This document shows, one piece after another, positions 3,644 to 10,143 of a stretch of DNA of 10,143 nucleotides. A model generated the notes under the pieces. The model searched no databases and was not told the DNA's origin. It worked only from the letters and a program-made list of their open reading frames with translations. Position 1 is the first letter of the stretch; each line of letters opens with the position of its first letter. The position numbers and the translations under genes are program-made. This stretch comes from an uncultured Clostridiaceae bacterium (GTDB taxonomy: Bacteria > Bacillota > Clostridia > Lachnospirales > Lachnospiraceae), in the NCBI GenBank assembly GCA_958441075.1, contig CAUCBQ010000075.1, positions 1 to 10,143 on the forward strand, written 5' to 3'.

Positions 3644-5596
3644 ATGGCGCAGATGCTGACAGCGAAGCAGGTAGCGGAGGTCAAGGGCTGCAGTTACCAA
3701 TACATAAAAAGATTACTAAAAGATGGAAAACTCCAAGCAGTTGAAACTGTCAATGAAAAGAATAGGAAAACATACCTGGTTCCTTTGGATGCGCTGGATG
3801 AGGAACTGCAGCACAAATGGTATCAGATGATGAAAGAGAATCCGCCAGAGGATATCACCAAACTTTCATCATCCGAACAGGAGAATGCTGCAGCGGATAC
3901 ATTTTCCGAAGATGAGCGAAAAGAGATTGATTTCTGGATTGATCTGGTAAGCCGCTGGCAGGAGTACCGAAAGATGCCGGGAGTTACTTCCATGGCGGAT
4001 GTGGATCAGAAGTTTGTCACCTTCTGCAGTCTGGAGTATCCGGATCGGAGGATCTCCATAGATACTCTTTACCGGAAGTGGAAAGCCGTCAAGGAAAATG
4101 ACCTGAAGGGGCTTGTGGATCAGCGCGGCAAATGGCGGAAGGGAAAAAGCTCCATTGATGAAACCGTATGGCAGGCATTCCTGTATTACTATCTGGATGA
4201 AGCACAGCATCCCATCCAGAAATGTCTGGAGTATACCAGGATGTGGGCGCAGGAAATGCGTCCGGATCTATATGCCGATATTCCAAGCTACTCTGCATTT
4301 TACAGGAAGCTAGCCAGCGTCCCGGAGGGCGTGAAGGTTCTGGGACGTGAAGGACACAAAGCCTATAATGACCGCTGTGCCCCATATATCCGCAGGATCT
4401 ATGATGATATGGCCAGCAATGAGTGGTGGATCGCAGATAACCATACCTTTGATGTGATGGTGAAGGATAAAGCAGGAAAACTGCACAGGCCGTACCTGAC
4501 AGCTTTTCTGGATGCCAGAAGCGGTATATTCACAGGCTTCTATGTTACATATAACCCAAGTTCAGAAGCAACGCTGATCGCCCTCAGGCGGGGGATCTTG
4601 GAATATGGTATCCCAGATAATATTTATGTAGATAATGGAAGAGAGTTCCTGACCTTTGACATTGGCGGCCTGGGACACCGTAGGAAGAAGCCTAAAAAGG
4701 AGGAAGAGTCATTTGAAGTACCCGGTGTATTTAAGCGGCTGGGCATCAACATGACTAACGCCATTGTCCGGAATGCGAAAGCCAAGATCATTGAGCGGCG
4801 GTTCCGGGATGTGAAGGATTCCCTTTCCAGGCTGTTTAACACCTATACAGGCGGAAATGTGATAGAGAAGCCCGAACGGCTGAAAACAGTATTAAAAAAG
4901 GATGCCATCTATACGGATGATGAGTTCAATGAGTATGTGGAAGCAGTTATAAAATATTATTTCAACATGATGCCTTATAACGGGGCTGTAGAAGCGGACA
5001 GAGGGAAAATCAAACAGGATGTATTTAATGAGCATCTGATTAAGAAGCGAACAGCATCAGCAGATGAACTGAACTTGATGCTGATGCGGAGCGGCCGTCC
5101 ACAGAAGGTAAGCCGAAGGGGAGTCTATCTGAATATTGGCAGCGGGCGGATTGACTACTGGAATGATGAGTTTGTTCATCTGCTGTTTGGAAAACAGGTA
5201 TATTTCCGGTATGACCCAGACAATTTAAGCAAGATCCGGATCTATGATTTGGAAGACCGCTATCTGATGAGTGTACCAGCAGACAATCAGGCTGTTCTTT
5301 CCTATGGGGCAAGCAAGGAAGAAGTGAAGACCGCCATGGCCAAGACCAGGCGTTTGGAGAAGATTGCAGAAGAATACAAAAGGAACGCTGTCATTGCAGA
5401 AGCTGACCGTATTACTGCAATGGATCTGGTGCTCCGGAAGGCACAAAGAAATAAAGAGAATTATAAAGGGAAGCCCAACCCCAAGGTGCTGGAAGTCCAA
5501 AGGGCAGACGAGGAACCGGCATTCCGTAAGGTAGTTGGAGGGGCTGACCTTGATACAATGATACAAAGCGCAGCCAGAAGGCAAGGAGGTAAATGA
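3644..5596 (+). CDS. Mu-type DDE transposase (MuA-like)
   Basis: This 650-residue enzyme would nick and join the prophage ends during integration and replicative transposition. Residues 1-55 are a MerR/excisionase-like winged helix (LTAKQVAEVKGCSYQYIKRL) for DNA binding. Residues about 90-230 hold further helical DNA-binding domains. The RNase H-like core gives the DDE triad: D265 (WWIADNHTFD), D330 (IYVDNGREF) and E384 (AKIIERRFRD). The spacings of 65 and 54 residues are close to those of MuA (D269, D336, E392). A beta-barrel region follows (about 485-545), then a charged helical tail (560-650) that in Mu contacts the B protein. Length matches MuA (663). The ribosome site is GGTGG-like. The stop overlaps the start of the AAA+ gene, so the two are translationally coupled. 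Confidence 0.95.
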   Translation: MAQMLTAKQVAEVKGCSYQYIKRLLKDGKLQAVETVNEKNRKTYLVPLDALDEELQHKWYQMMKENPPEDITKLSSSEQENAAADTFSEDERKEIDFWIDLVSRWQEYRKMPGVTSMADVDQKFVTFCSLEYPDRRISIDTLYRKWKAVKENDLKGLVDQRGKWRKGKSSIDETVWQAFLYYYLDEAQHPIQKCLEYTRMWAQEMRPDLYADIPSYSAFYRKLASVPEGVKVLGREGHKAYNDRCAPYIRRIYDDMASNEWWIADNHTFDVMVKDKAGKLHRPYLTAFLDARSGIFTGFYVTYNPSSEATLIALRRGILEYGIPDNIYVDNGREFLTFDIGGLGHRRKKPKKEEESFEVPGVFKRLGINMTNAIVRNAKAKIIERRFRDVKDSLSRLFNTYTGGNVIEKPERLKTVLKKDAIYTDDEFNEYVEAVIKYYFNMMPYNGAVEADRGKIKQDVFNEHLIKKRTASADELNLMLMRSGRPQKVSRRGVYLNIGSGRIDYWNDEFVHLLFGKQVYFRYDPDNLSKIRIYDLEDRYLMSVPADNQAVLSYGASKEEVKTAMAKTRRLEKIAEEYKRNAVIAEADRITAMDLVLRKAQRNKENYKGKPNPKVLEVQRADEEPAFRKVVGGADLDTMIQSAARRQGGK

Positions 5597-6555
5597 TGAG
5601 TAAACAGTACAATGCAGAGCTTCAAGAGAAGCTGGAAAATTATCTGAAAAATGAGGGGTTGAGCCAGGCAAAGGCGGCCCCGATCATCGGGGTCAGTGCG
5701 GCAGTGCTGAGCCAGTACCGCAGAAGCATCTATGAAAAGGGCGACATTTCCGAGGTGGAAAAGAAGCTGGAGGAATTCTTCCGGATCAAGGAAGAACAGG
5801 CGGAGAATGTAAAGAAGGCAGAGCCGTTCAAGGCTTCCCAGGGCTATGTGGAAACATCCATCTCTGAAAGCGCCTATAAGCTGATCCGGTACTGCCAGCT
5901 AGAAAAGGGGATCGTGGTGATCGACGGGGATGCCGGGATCGGGAAGACTAAGGCCGCAGCTAAGTTCCTTCAGGACAATCCGGCTACGGCTGTGTACATA
6001 AAGGCAGCCCCCAGTGCCAGCTCCGTCCGCAGCCTGCTGAAAATGATCGCAAAGGCCCTTAAAATGCCGGAGAATCAGAGGACAGAGGATCTATCCCTTT
6101 CCATACAGGAGAAGCTGAGGAATACAGACAAGGTACTGATCATAGATGAGGCCCAGAACCTGAAGTTTCTGGCCCTGGAGGAGATCCGGGGATGGGTGGA
6201 CGAAGATCCATTTACCGGAAAACCGGGGATCGGCATTGTACTGATTGGGAATGACGAAGTGTACAACAAGATGCTTGGAAAGCAGGAGGCGATCTTCTCC
6301 CAGCAGTTTAACCGGACAAGGCTCCACGGAAGATACCGGACAATGGATGTGAAAAAAGAGGATGTTTCCAAGCTCTTCCCAGTGCTGGAGGAAAAGAATA
6401 TGCAGCAGGAGCTGAATTACCTGTATAACATCAGCCACAGCAAATGGGGCATCCGGGGAATGGTAAATGTGTTCAATAATGCGGTCAACAATGAAGATAT
6501 ATCTCTGGGAGGGCTTCAGAAGATGGCCAATACCATGGGAATCTTATTTTTATAA
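5593..6555 (+). CDS. AAA+ transposition/target protein (MuB-like)
   Basis: A 320-residue ATPase that in Mu binds target DNA, activates the transposase and gives target immunity. Residues 1-60 hold an N-terminal helix-turn-helix (LSQAKAAPIIGVSAAVLSQY), as in MuB. The AAA+ core shows Walker A GDAGIGKT (112-119), Walker B VLIIDEAQ (181-188) and sensor 1 IGN (218-220), with candidate arginine fingers at R241 and R243. The C-terminal helices follow. Length is close to MuB (312). The ATG at 5593 overlaps the transposase stop (ATGA). The adjacent ATG at 5596 has better spacing from AAGGAGG and could be the real start. The ribosome-site string GGAGGTAAATG is the one complementary to the candidate small RNA at 1889-1965. 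Confidence 0.93.
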   Translation: MMSKQYNAELQEKLENYLKNEGLSQAKAAPIIGVSAAVLSQYRRSIYEKGDISEVEKKLEEFFRIKEEQAENVKKAEPFKASQGYVETSISESAYKLIRYCQLEKGIVVIDGDAGIGKTKAAAKFLQDNPATAVYIKAAPSASSVRSLLKMIAKALKMPENQRTEDLSLSIQEKLRNTDKVLIIDEAQNLKFLALEEIRGWVDEDPFTGKPGIGIVLIGNDEVYNKMLGKQEAIFSQQFNRTRLHGRYRTMDVKKEDVSKLFPVLEEKNMQQELNYLYNISHSKWGIRGMVNVFNNAVNNEDISLGGLQKMANTMGILFL

Positions 6556-6577
6556 AAATCATACGGAGGTAAATGGA

Positions 6578-6868
6578 ATGAAGTACATGAATGGAAAAGC
6601 AAAGATGTTGGTAGAAGGGATTGTGTTGGGAACAGGTACGATGGGAATGATAGCGGTGCTGATCGCTGAAGGCCGGATCGGGCGTCTGGGACTTCTGGCA
6701 GTGGTGCTGCTGATCGGGCTGTCCGGTGCCGGTGGCTGGATACTGGGAGTGCAGATGCGGGCCAAGCTGGACCGCGACCGGATCTGGATACAGGGATACA
6801 GGGCAGGCCGGACCGGTGAACTGGTTCAGAAGGAGGGAATCAGGATTGGAATCATTACCCAGAAATAA
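6578..6868 (+). CDS. Small membrane protein with two helices
   Basis: I start at the ATG at 6578 because CGGAGG lies 8 bases before it and it clears the AAA+ gene by 22 bases. The same frame opens earlier, but those codons lie inside the AAA+ gene and lack a ribosome site. The 96-residue product has two hydrophobic segments, about 10-31 (MLVEGIVLGTGTMGMIAVLI) and 37-60 (LGLLAVVLLIGLSGAGGWIL), joined by a short EGRIGR turn, then a charged cytoplasmic tail (RAKLDRDRIW). It is a likely inner-membrane hairpin. In Mu the gene after B is kil, a division inhibitor, but nothing here resembles Kil. Function unknown. It is followed at once by a structured leader. Confidence 0.75.
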   Translation: MKYMNGKAKMLVEGIVLGTGTMGMIAVLIAEGRIGRLGLLAVVLLIGLSGAGGWILGVQMRAKLDRDRIWIQGYRAGRTGELVQKEGIRIGIITQK

Positions 6869-6869
6869 A

Positions 6870-6942
6870 GGGAGGCGGGGCCTCCCGCCTTAATGCAGCC
6901 GCCTACGGGTGCTGGTCGCAAGCCCAGAAAAATGCAGAGCGG
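6870..6942 (+). promoter_or_regulatory. Structured leader element, copy 1
   Basis: A hairpin GGGAGGC-GGG-GCCTCCC (6870-6886) starts one base after the previous stop. Then come TAATGCAGCCGCC (6891-6903), GTCGCAAGCCC (6915-6925) and AAATGCAGAG (6930-6939), all shared with the element at 8468. CGCC (6900-6903) pairs with GGTG (6908-6911) round a TACG loop, a UNCG-type stable tetraloop. There is no T-run. The element precedes the gene at 6978. Confidence 0.7.
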
Positions 6943-6977
6943 GGTGAAGTCAGAGGATGGAGAAAGGAGGGGGAAGC

Positions 6978-7358
6978 GTGGAACAGAAAAAGAATCCTTC
7001 TGAACGGCTGGAGGAGTTCCTTGGATGGGTTGTTGAATGTGAAAAGGAGTATAATACGGCAGCCGAGACGGTGCGCAGGGAGGATATAAGGCTTCAGGAT
7101 CTTCTGCATGAACTGGAATTTTCCCAGGATTATAAGGAGCGGAACCATACAGCCGGAAAGCTTAAGGACAGCCGGAAAAACAGGCGGGCGGCAAAGGATA
7201 TTGTCAAGCGCAATGAACTGGTTGTGAAGTTCTTTGATGAGCAGTCCAGCCGGGGGATGCTTAAGCGGATGAGGCAGTTAGTAGACCGGCAGAAGTCAGA
7301 AGAAAAATATCTGGATGGAAAGAGGATTTACAAACCAAGAGCTGGTGATGGGAGCTGA
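6978..7358 (+). CDS. Hypothetical helical early protein, 126 aa
   Basis: I prefer the GTG at 6978 because AAAGGAGGGGG lies just before it. The in-frame ATG at 6957 would put that ribosome site inside the coding region and has no site of its own. The protein is highly charged and helical (NPSERLEEFLGWVVECEKEY, then TAGKLKDSRKNRRAAKDIVK and a final YLDGKRIYKPRAGDGS). It probably forms a coiled coil. It has no cysteine pairs, membrane segment or catalytic motif. Short phage proteins ending in a Y-x-P-R type tail exist in Firmicute phages, but I cannot name a family. It is preceded by the first copy of the repeated leader and runs straight into the next gene. Confidence 0.78.
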   Translation: MEQKKNPSERLEEFLGWVVECEKEYNTAAETVRREDIRLQDLLHELEFSQDYKERNHTAGKLKDSRKNRRAAKDIVKRNELVVKFFDEQSSRGMLKRMRQLVDRQKSEEKYLDGKRIYKPRAGDGS

Positions 7359-7363
7359 TTAAA

Positions 7364-7741
7364 ATGGCAGGAAAAAGACTGACAGTACGGGAAAAGGCGG
7401 AGAAAAAGCGTCTGAAGAAGGAATTGCAGAAACAGGGTGTGATCCCTCTGGATAAAAAGAGACTGAACAGGAAACGTTTTGCGAAAGAAACCCAGATGGA
7501 ATTCAGCCAGGAAATATCCATGGCAGATTTGAATGATGTGCTGTGTCTTTGGCGGGCGATTAGCTGGATGACGGCGGGGCATGAACAATTTCCAATTACT
7601 CCGGAACAGGTGGGAGTATGGAAGGTTCTGAAAATGGCTGTGGAGCTGAAACGGTTCTATGGAGAGGCAAGACAGAGGAATGTTCCAGTTACATATGGTG
7701 ATGAGTACGATAAGGTGGTGAATCCCATATTAAAGATGTGA
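7364..7741 (+). CDS. Hypothetical early protein, 125 aa
   Basis: It starts 5 bases after the previous stop with a GGGAG ribosome site. The first 45 residues are very basic (TVREKAEKKRLKKELQKQG, KKRLNRKRFAKE), suggesting nucleic-acid contact. The rest is a compact helical domain (ADLNDVLCLWRAISWMTAG, PEQVGVWKVLKMAVELKRFY) ending in YGDEYDKVVNPILKM. It has a single cysteine and no membrane segment. I recognise no family. It is part of the early operon between the transposition genes and gemA, where Mu carries several small non-essential genes that alter host functions. Confidence 0.78.
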   Translation: MAGKRLTVREKAEKKRLKKELQKQGVIPLDKKRLNRKRFAKETQMEFSQEISMADLNDVLCLWRAISWMTAGHEQFPITPEQVGVWKVLKMAVELKRFYGEARQRNVPVTYGDEYDKVVNPILKM

Positions 7742-7766
7742 GATAAGATTATGGAAAGGTGGACAT

Positions 7767-8036
7767 ATGTTAAAAGAATATTTAACAACGGAACTAGAAA
7801 AAATCCAGAGCAGGAAAGATGGATACCTTCAGGAATGCAGGAAATTAGAAGCGGCGCTGAAGGAGGCGGATACGCTTCCTATGGAACAAGGACAAAAATT
7901 GGAGCTGATCCAGATTTTGAACGGAATGTTAATTGGGAAACAGGAGACGGTCAGACTTGCAAATGACCGGATCACCAAACTCACAGGCTTTTTAAATATT
8001 GTGGACAGAGCACAGACAGAAGAGAAAAGCTACTAA
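7767..8036 (+). CDS. Small coiled-coil protein, 89 aa
   Basis: The start at 7767 has GGAAAGGTGG upstream. A competing frame at 7751-7966 lacks a site and codon plausibility. The sequence is almost entirely heptad-like helix (LKEYLTTELEKIQSRKDGYL, ECRKLEAALKEADTL, then QKLELIQILNGMLIGKQETV). This suggests a helical hairpin or an oligomer. No motif points to a specific role. It lies between two unknown early genes in the same operon. Confidence 0.75.
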   Translation: MLKEYLTTELEKIQSRKDGYLQECRKLEAALKEADTLPMEQGQKLELIQILNGMLIGKQETVRLANDRITKLTGFLNIVDRAQTEEKSY

Positions 8037-8059
8037 ATTAAGATTTTTGGAGGTGCGAA

Positions 8060-8275
8060 ATGAGACGATTACGCTTGATTAAGGTAGTTGTGCCGGAGAT
8101 TGTGGCCTATTTTGGGGCCACTCCGGAAACTAAGAGGCCAGACTATAGATGCACAGAATGTGGATGCGGGGTTGATAAGGCATATGTCTGCTGTCCATAT
8201 TGCGGATCAGAGTTTGACTGGGACAAGGTAAGGAAGCCCTCTCAGAGATTTTTAAGGGTGCTAAAGAGACTGTAG
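8060..8275 (+). CDS. Small zinc-ribbon protein, 71 aa
   Basis: A TTGGAGG ribosome site precedes the ATG. Cysteines 31 and 34 (CTEC) and 45 and 48 (CPYC) make two CxxC knuckles 10 residues apart, the plan of a rubredoxin-like zinc ribbon, with extra cysteines at 36 and 44. The flanks are basic (MRRLRLIKVV at the start, SQRFLRVLKRL at the end), consistent with binding nucleic acid or a partner protein. Such small ribbons are frequent in phage early regions, and their roles are usually unknown. Confidence 0.82.
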   Translation: MRRLRLIKVVVPEIVAYFGATPETKRPDYRCTECGCGVDKAYVCCPYCGSEFDWDKVRKPSQRFLRVLKRL

Positions 8276-8291
8276 TAGTTTGGAGGACAAG

Positions 8292-8450
8292 ATGGATAAA
8301 GATTTCTCAAAAGAATTTATGCATGACATTGCAGATCTGCTGGAATGCTGCAAAGAAGATCATACCGATAATGTTGATTTAACATTCACGATTGACGATT
8401 TGGAATTAAACGTGAATATCACATTTTCGGTCAAACAGATTGACAATTAA
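8292..8450 (+). CDS. Small acidic protein, 52 aa
   Basis: The start is supported by TTTGGAGG 6-7 bases before the ATG, 16 bases after the previous stop. The product is MDKDFSKEFMHDIADLLECC, then KEDHTDNVDLTFTIDDLELN and VNITFSVKQIDN. It has an N-terminal helix with a CC pair and a C-terminal alternating pattern typical of two beta strands. It is strongly acidic and could mimic DNA or bind a partner. I see no recognisable family. It is the last gene before the second structured leader. Confidence 0.7.
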   Translation: MDKDFSKEFMHDIADLLECCKEDHTDNVDLTFTIDDLELNVNITFSVKQIDN

Positions 8451-8467
8451 ACTGACATTTGATTCAA

Positions 8468-8538
8468 AGGGGCTGTGCCCCTCCTAATGCAGCCGCCAAA
8501 ATCGGCGCAGGTCACAAGCCCTGGCAAATGCAGAGTGG
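8468..8538 (+). promoter_or_regulatory. Structured leader element, copy 2
   Basis: A hairpin AGGGGC-TGT-GCCCCT (8468-8482), then TAATGCAGCCGCC (8485-8497), GTCACAAGCCC (8511-8521) and AAATGCAGAG (8526-8535), all as in copy 1. CGCC (8494-8497) pairs with GGCG (8504-8507), replacing the G-U pair of copy 1 with G-C. The 4-nt gap before AAATGCAGAG is kept, but its bases differ. A 2-nt length change in the middle breaks the reading frame, so it is a nucleic-acid element, not a conserved peptide. Confidence 0.7.
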
Positions 8539-8552
8539 GAGAGGAGGTCGCT

Positions 8553-8795
8553 ATGACTGTAAGTAAAAAAGTTGCAAAGAGCGGTGCGATCACGCTGCCA
8601 AGGCAGATCCGCCAGGAAGCGGGGATATTCCCAGGAACGCCGGTGGATATTGAGCAGGATGGTAATGGGGTACATATCAGGAAGCATATTCCGGTATGCC
8701 ATTTCTGTGGCAGTGCAGAAGACGTGGCAGATGCCTGTGGGATTGAGATCTGCAGGGCCTGTGCACAGAAGATTATGGAGGCGTTTCAGTCATGA
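8553..8795 (+). CDS. AbrB/MazE-type DNA-binding protein with zinc knuckles
   Basis: I start at the ATG at 8553, with GAGGAGG 6 bases upstream. Earlier in-frame ATGs lie inside the structured leader. Residues 1-45 match the SpoVT-AbrB swapped-hairpin fold: MTVSKKVAKSGAITLPRQIR, then GIFPGTPVDIEQDGNGVHI. Residues 49-70 carry CHFC and CRAC, probably binding one zinc. The AbrB domain dimerises to bind DNA, and MazE-type members act as antitoxins, but no toxin gene follows. A transcription regulator of the phage or host is more likely. Its TGA stop overlaps the start of the next gene. Confidence 0.85.
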   Translation: MTVSKKVAKSGAITLPRQIRQEAGIFPGTPVDIEQDGNGVHIRKHIPVCHFCGSAEDVADACGIEICRACAQKIMEAFQS

Positions 8796-9430
8796 TGGAA
8801 GTGAAGGAAAAGGTGGACCGGCTGGCAGAATTAAATCGTCAGATGGCTGCAATCAAAACAGAGGCAGAGCAGATCAAGGCATGGTTTGAAAAGCAGGCTG
8901 TGGAAGACCTGCGGGATACAAAAAACAAGACCGTAGAATACTGGGGAAATGAGAATTCCCGCGTGGTGGTCGGCAGCAGTGAGACCGTGAAGCCGGTATC
9001 CATGACCATGGTGAAGAAGCTGATGGGAGAGGTGTTTGGTGATTTTGTGAAAGAGGATGTCTCCTACACCATGACAGCCCCGGCGAAGCGGCTGTTTGCC
9101 ATGATGTACCTGGGAAATTACACAGAAGGAAGTCTGGATGCTGCCATACGGGCCATCACGGGAGATGAGAAGATCCAGAGGACCCTGAAGAAGAAGTTGA
9201 AGGGAAAGTATGAGAAGGATACGGAGACCCTGATGCAGACTGCAGGACTTACCAGAGACCAGGCCAGCGACTGGGCGTATCTGACGGCGGAGATCATCAA
9301 CTGGGAATGGATGCTGCAGATCCTGAAGGCCGCAGGCTGGGCCGGGACTCCGGAGGAAGCAGTAGAGATCATCAGGGCAGCAGTCATCGTGGATGAAGGG
9401 ATCAAAGTAACGGTGGAATCAGAGGAATAA
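8792..9430 (+). CDS. Early protein, 212 aa, possibly Gam-like
   Basis: It starts at ATGATG overlapping the previous stop, so it is coupled. Residues 1-40 are a coiled-coil helix (VDRLAELNRQMAAIKTEAEQ, IKAWFEKQAVEDL). Then comes a beta-like section (KTVEYWGNENSRVVVGSSET) followed by MTMVKKLMGEVFGDFVKEDV and a helical C-terminal half (GEKIQ-type basic stretch, then TAEIINWEWMLQILKAAGWA). The helix, then short beta, then FVKEDV order recalls Mu Gam, the host-nuclease inhibitor that coats DNA ends, and the position after A and B agrees. However, the C-terminal half is not Gam and I cannot claim homology. It ends acidic (VTVESEE). Confidence 0.72.
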   Translation: MMEVKEKVDRLAELNRQMAAIKTEAEQIKAWFEKQAVEDLRDTKNKTVEYWGNENSRVVVGSSETVKPVSMTMVKKLMGEVFGDFVKEDVSYTMTAPAKRLFAMMYLGNYTEGSLDAAIRAITGDEKIQRTLKKKLKGKYEKDTETLMQTAGLTRDQASDWAYLTAEIINWEWMLQILKAAGWAGTPEEAVEIIRAAVIVDEGIKVTVESEE

Positions 9431-9451
9431 AACAGGGAGGAGGGACGGCAA

Positions 9452-9946
9452 ATGCGGAAGATTGAGCCATTTCAGATAAAAAAAATCTATGCCATCGGAA
9501 ATGCCCTTGGGATCACAAAGAGGGGCGGCGGGGAGGATGAGCTCCATGCCCTGATCCAGGGGATGACAGGCAAAGAATCCATAAAGGCCCTGACGAGCCG
9601 GGAAGCTTCTGCGGTGATTGCCAGGCTGGAGCAGCTCCAGGGGCCGGCTGCCTCTCCAAAGCCATCCAGGAAAAAAGAAAAGGAGCATCCAGAGCGGCCG
9701 GGCGGTGTGACATCCGGGCAGCAGAAGAAGATATGGGCATTAATGTATGAACTGAAAAAGCATGACCAGCTGCCGGAATCTGCCCCATTAGGGGACCGCC
9801 TGTGTGCCATCATCAAGAAGGAGCTGGGAGTGTATGCCATCGCACGGAAGCCCTTCGCCTGGATCACATTCAGCCAGGGAAATACGCTGATTGAAATGCT
9901 GAAGCGGTATGTAGAGAGCCAGAAGCGGAAGGAGGCGGGGCAGTGA
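9452..9946 (+). CDS. gemA: GemA-like protein (DUF1018, Mu gp16 family)
   Basis: Two copies of a related pattern mark the family: IEPFQIKKIYAIGNALGI with LHALIQGMTGKESIKALTSR at residues 4-48, and SGQQKKIWALMYELKKH at about 88-104, followed by the typical AWITFSQGNTLIEMLKRYVE near the end. The Q-x-KKI-x-A-L-x-L signature and the 'TGK.S...LT..E' loop are those of DUF1018. In Mu, GemA modulates host gene expression and DNA relaxation and lies directly before mor, as here. AGGAGGG precedes the ATG. The linker (residues 66-84) is rich in Pro, Lys and Glu. The stop codon TGA overlaps the next start. Confidence 0.88.
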   Translation: MRKIEPFQIKKIYAIGNALGITKRGGGEDELHALIQGMTGKESIKALTSREASAVIARLEQLQGPAASPKPSRKKEKEHPERPGGVTSGQQKKIWALMYELKKHDQLPESAPLGDRLCAIIKKELGVYAIARKPFAWITFSQGNTLIEMLKRYVESQKRKEAGQ

Positions 9947-10143
9947 TGGACCTGCTGGATTATGTGGAGATGGAAAGCCTGGATGAGGACCAGAAGAAGA
10001 TCGCGGAACTGGTAGGGATGGAAGGCTTCCGCAACCTGGTCCGGACCTTTGGCGGCACTGCCGTCTATATCCCCAAGGTGGAGAGCCTGGAGAAGACCGT
10101 GCGGGACCAGCGGATACGGGAGGAGTTTGACGGGAGCAATTAT
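9946..10143 (+). CDS. mor: Mor-family transcription activator, 3' truncated by window
   Basis: The start overlaps the gemA stop (TGATG), and GGAGG lies 12 bases upstream. The 66 visible residues include KIAELVGMEGFRNLVRTFGG, TAVYIPKVESLEKTVRDQRI and REEFDGSN-Y. The pattern 'iaelvG.e....Lv..FGGt..YIPk......Rd..I...f.G.N' is that of the Mor/C activator family. In Mu, Mor switches on the middle promoter, which leads to C and the late genes. The helix-turn-helix lies in the missing C-terminal part. Position after gemA matches Mu exactly. Confidence 0.9.
   Translation, partial: MDLLDYVEMESLDEDQKKIAELVGMEGFRNLVRTFGGTAVYIPKVESLEKTVRDQRIREEFDGSNY

Larger units (their letters stand above)
1477..10143 (+). 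mobile_element. Mu-like transposable prophage, left end and early region
   Basis: The gene order (leftward repressor, Ner-like regulator, DDE transposase, AAA+ target protein, small early genes, GemA, Mor) is the early-region plan of Mu-type phages. I place the left end at TGTAG (1477-1481). Mu-family ends begin 5'-TG, the upstream gene breaks there, and transposase-like iterons start within 25 bases. If the usual 5-bp target duplication holds, it would be ACGGT (1472-1476). The right end is not in the window, so neither the terminal inverted match nor the duplication can be verified; the exact base is uncertain. The element continues past 10143. Confidence 0.85.

Noticed and set aside
5225..5671. 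Minus-strand 148-codon frame opposite the transposase end
   Set aside because: It is antisense to the conserved transposase and AAA+ start, has no ribosome site, and looks like a shadow frame.
7751..7966. Plus-strand 71-codon frame overlapping the coiled-coil gene
   Set aside because: It is out of frame with the better supported gene at 7767, has no ribosome site, and its composition is not protein-like.

Overview
The window looks like chromosomal DNA from a Firmicute of the class Clostridia, probably Lachnospiraceae-like. This rests on AGGAGG-type ribosome binding sites before nearly every gene, codon style, compact operons and the protein families present. I have no database match, so the taxon is an inference. 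Most of the window (about 1477 to the right edge) is the left end and early region of a Mu-like transposable prophage. The first 1.48 kb is recipient DNA that itself looks like mobile or prophage accessory DNA.

Recipient DNA, 1-1476. A truncated small phage-type gene (1-243) ends at a terminator. Next is what I read as a complete type I toxin-antitoxin locus of the pAD1 par (Fst) plan. It has a 27-aa membrane peptide (380-463), a hairpin that hides its Shine-Dalgarno sequence, a shared bidirectional terminator (513-545), and a convergent antisense RNA promoter (592-620). Two direct repeats are present both at the toxin start codon and in the antisense RNA. After a stretch without genes comes a promoter holding two TTACC-N4-GGTAA operators. 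It drives two small genes, and the second is broken after codon 41 where the Mu-like element begins (TGTA at 1477).

Mu-like element. The left end is about 0.45 kb of AT-rich DNA with seven direct iterons (TAATGGCAACC / TAATGCGAACT), probably transposase sites. Then come a bidirectional terminator with a perfect inverted repeat, a leftward cI/c-type repressor (2027-2377), and a dense divergent control region: two TGCGAA-N3-TTCGCA operators, overlapping promoters, and a cluster of 13-bp dyads. Rightward genes are a Ner/Cro-like regulator, an unknown 154-aa gene, a DDE transposase (MuA-like, 650 aa), its AAA+ partner (MuB-like, 320 aa), a small membrane protein, seven small or medium early genes, a GemA/DUF1018 protein, and the start of a Mor-family activator that runs off the right edge. 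One small gene (3231-3512) runs leftward between the regulators and the transposase.

The order repressor / ner / A / B / early genes / gemA / mor is that of phage Mu, although most genes between B and gemA are not recognisable Mu genes. Two features repeat within the early operon: a structured leader of about 70 nt before the genes at 6978 and 8553, and the RBS sequence GGAGGTAAATG, whose exact complement lies at the predicted 5' end of a candidate leftward small RNA beside the repressor terminator.
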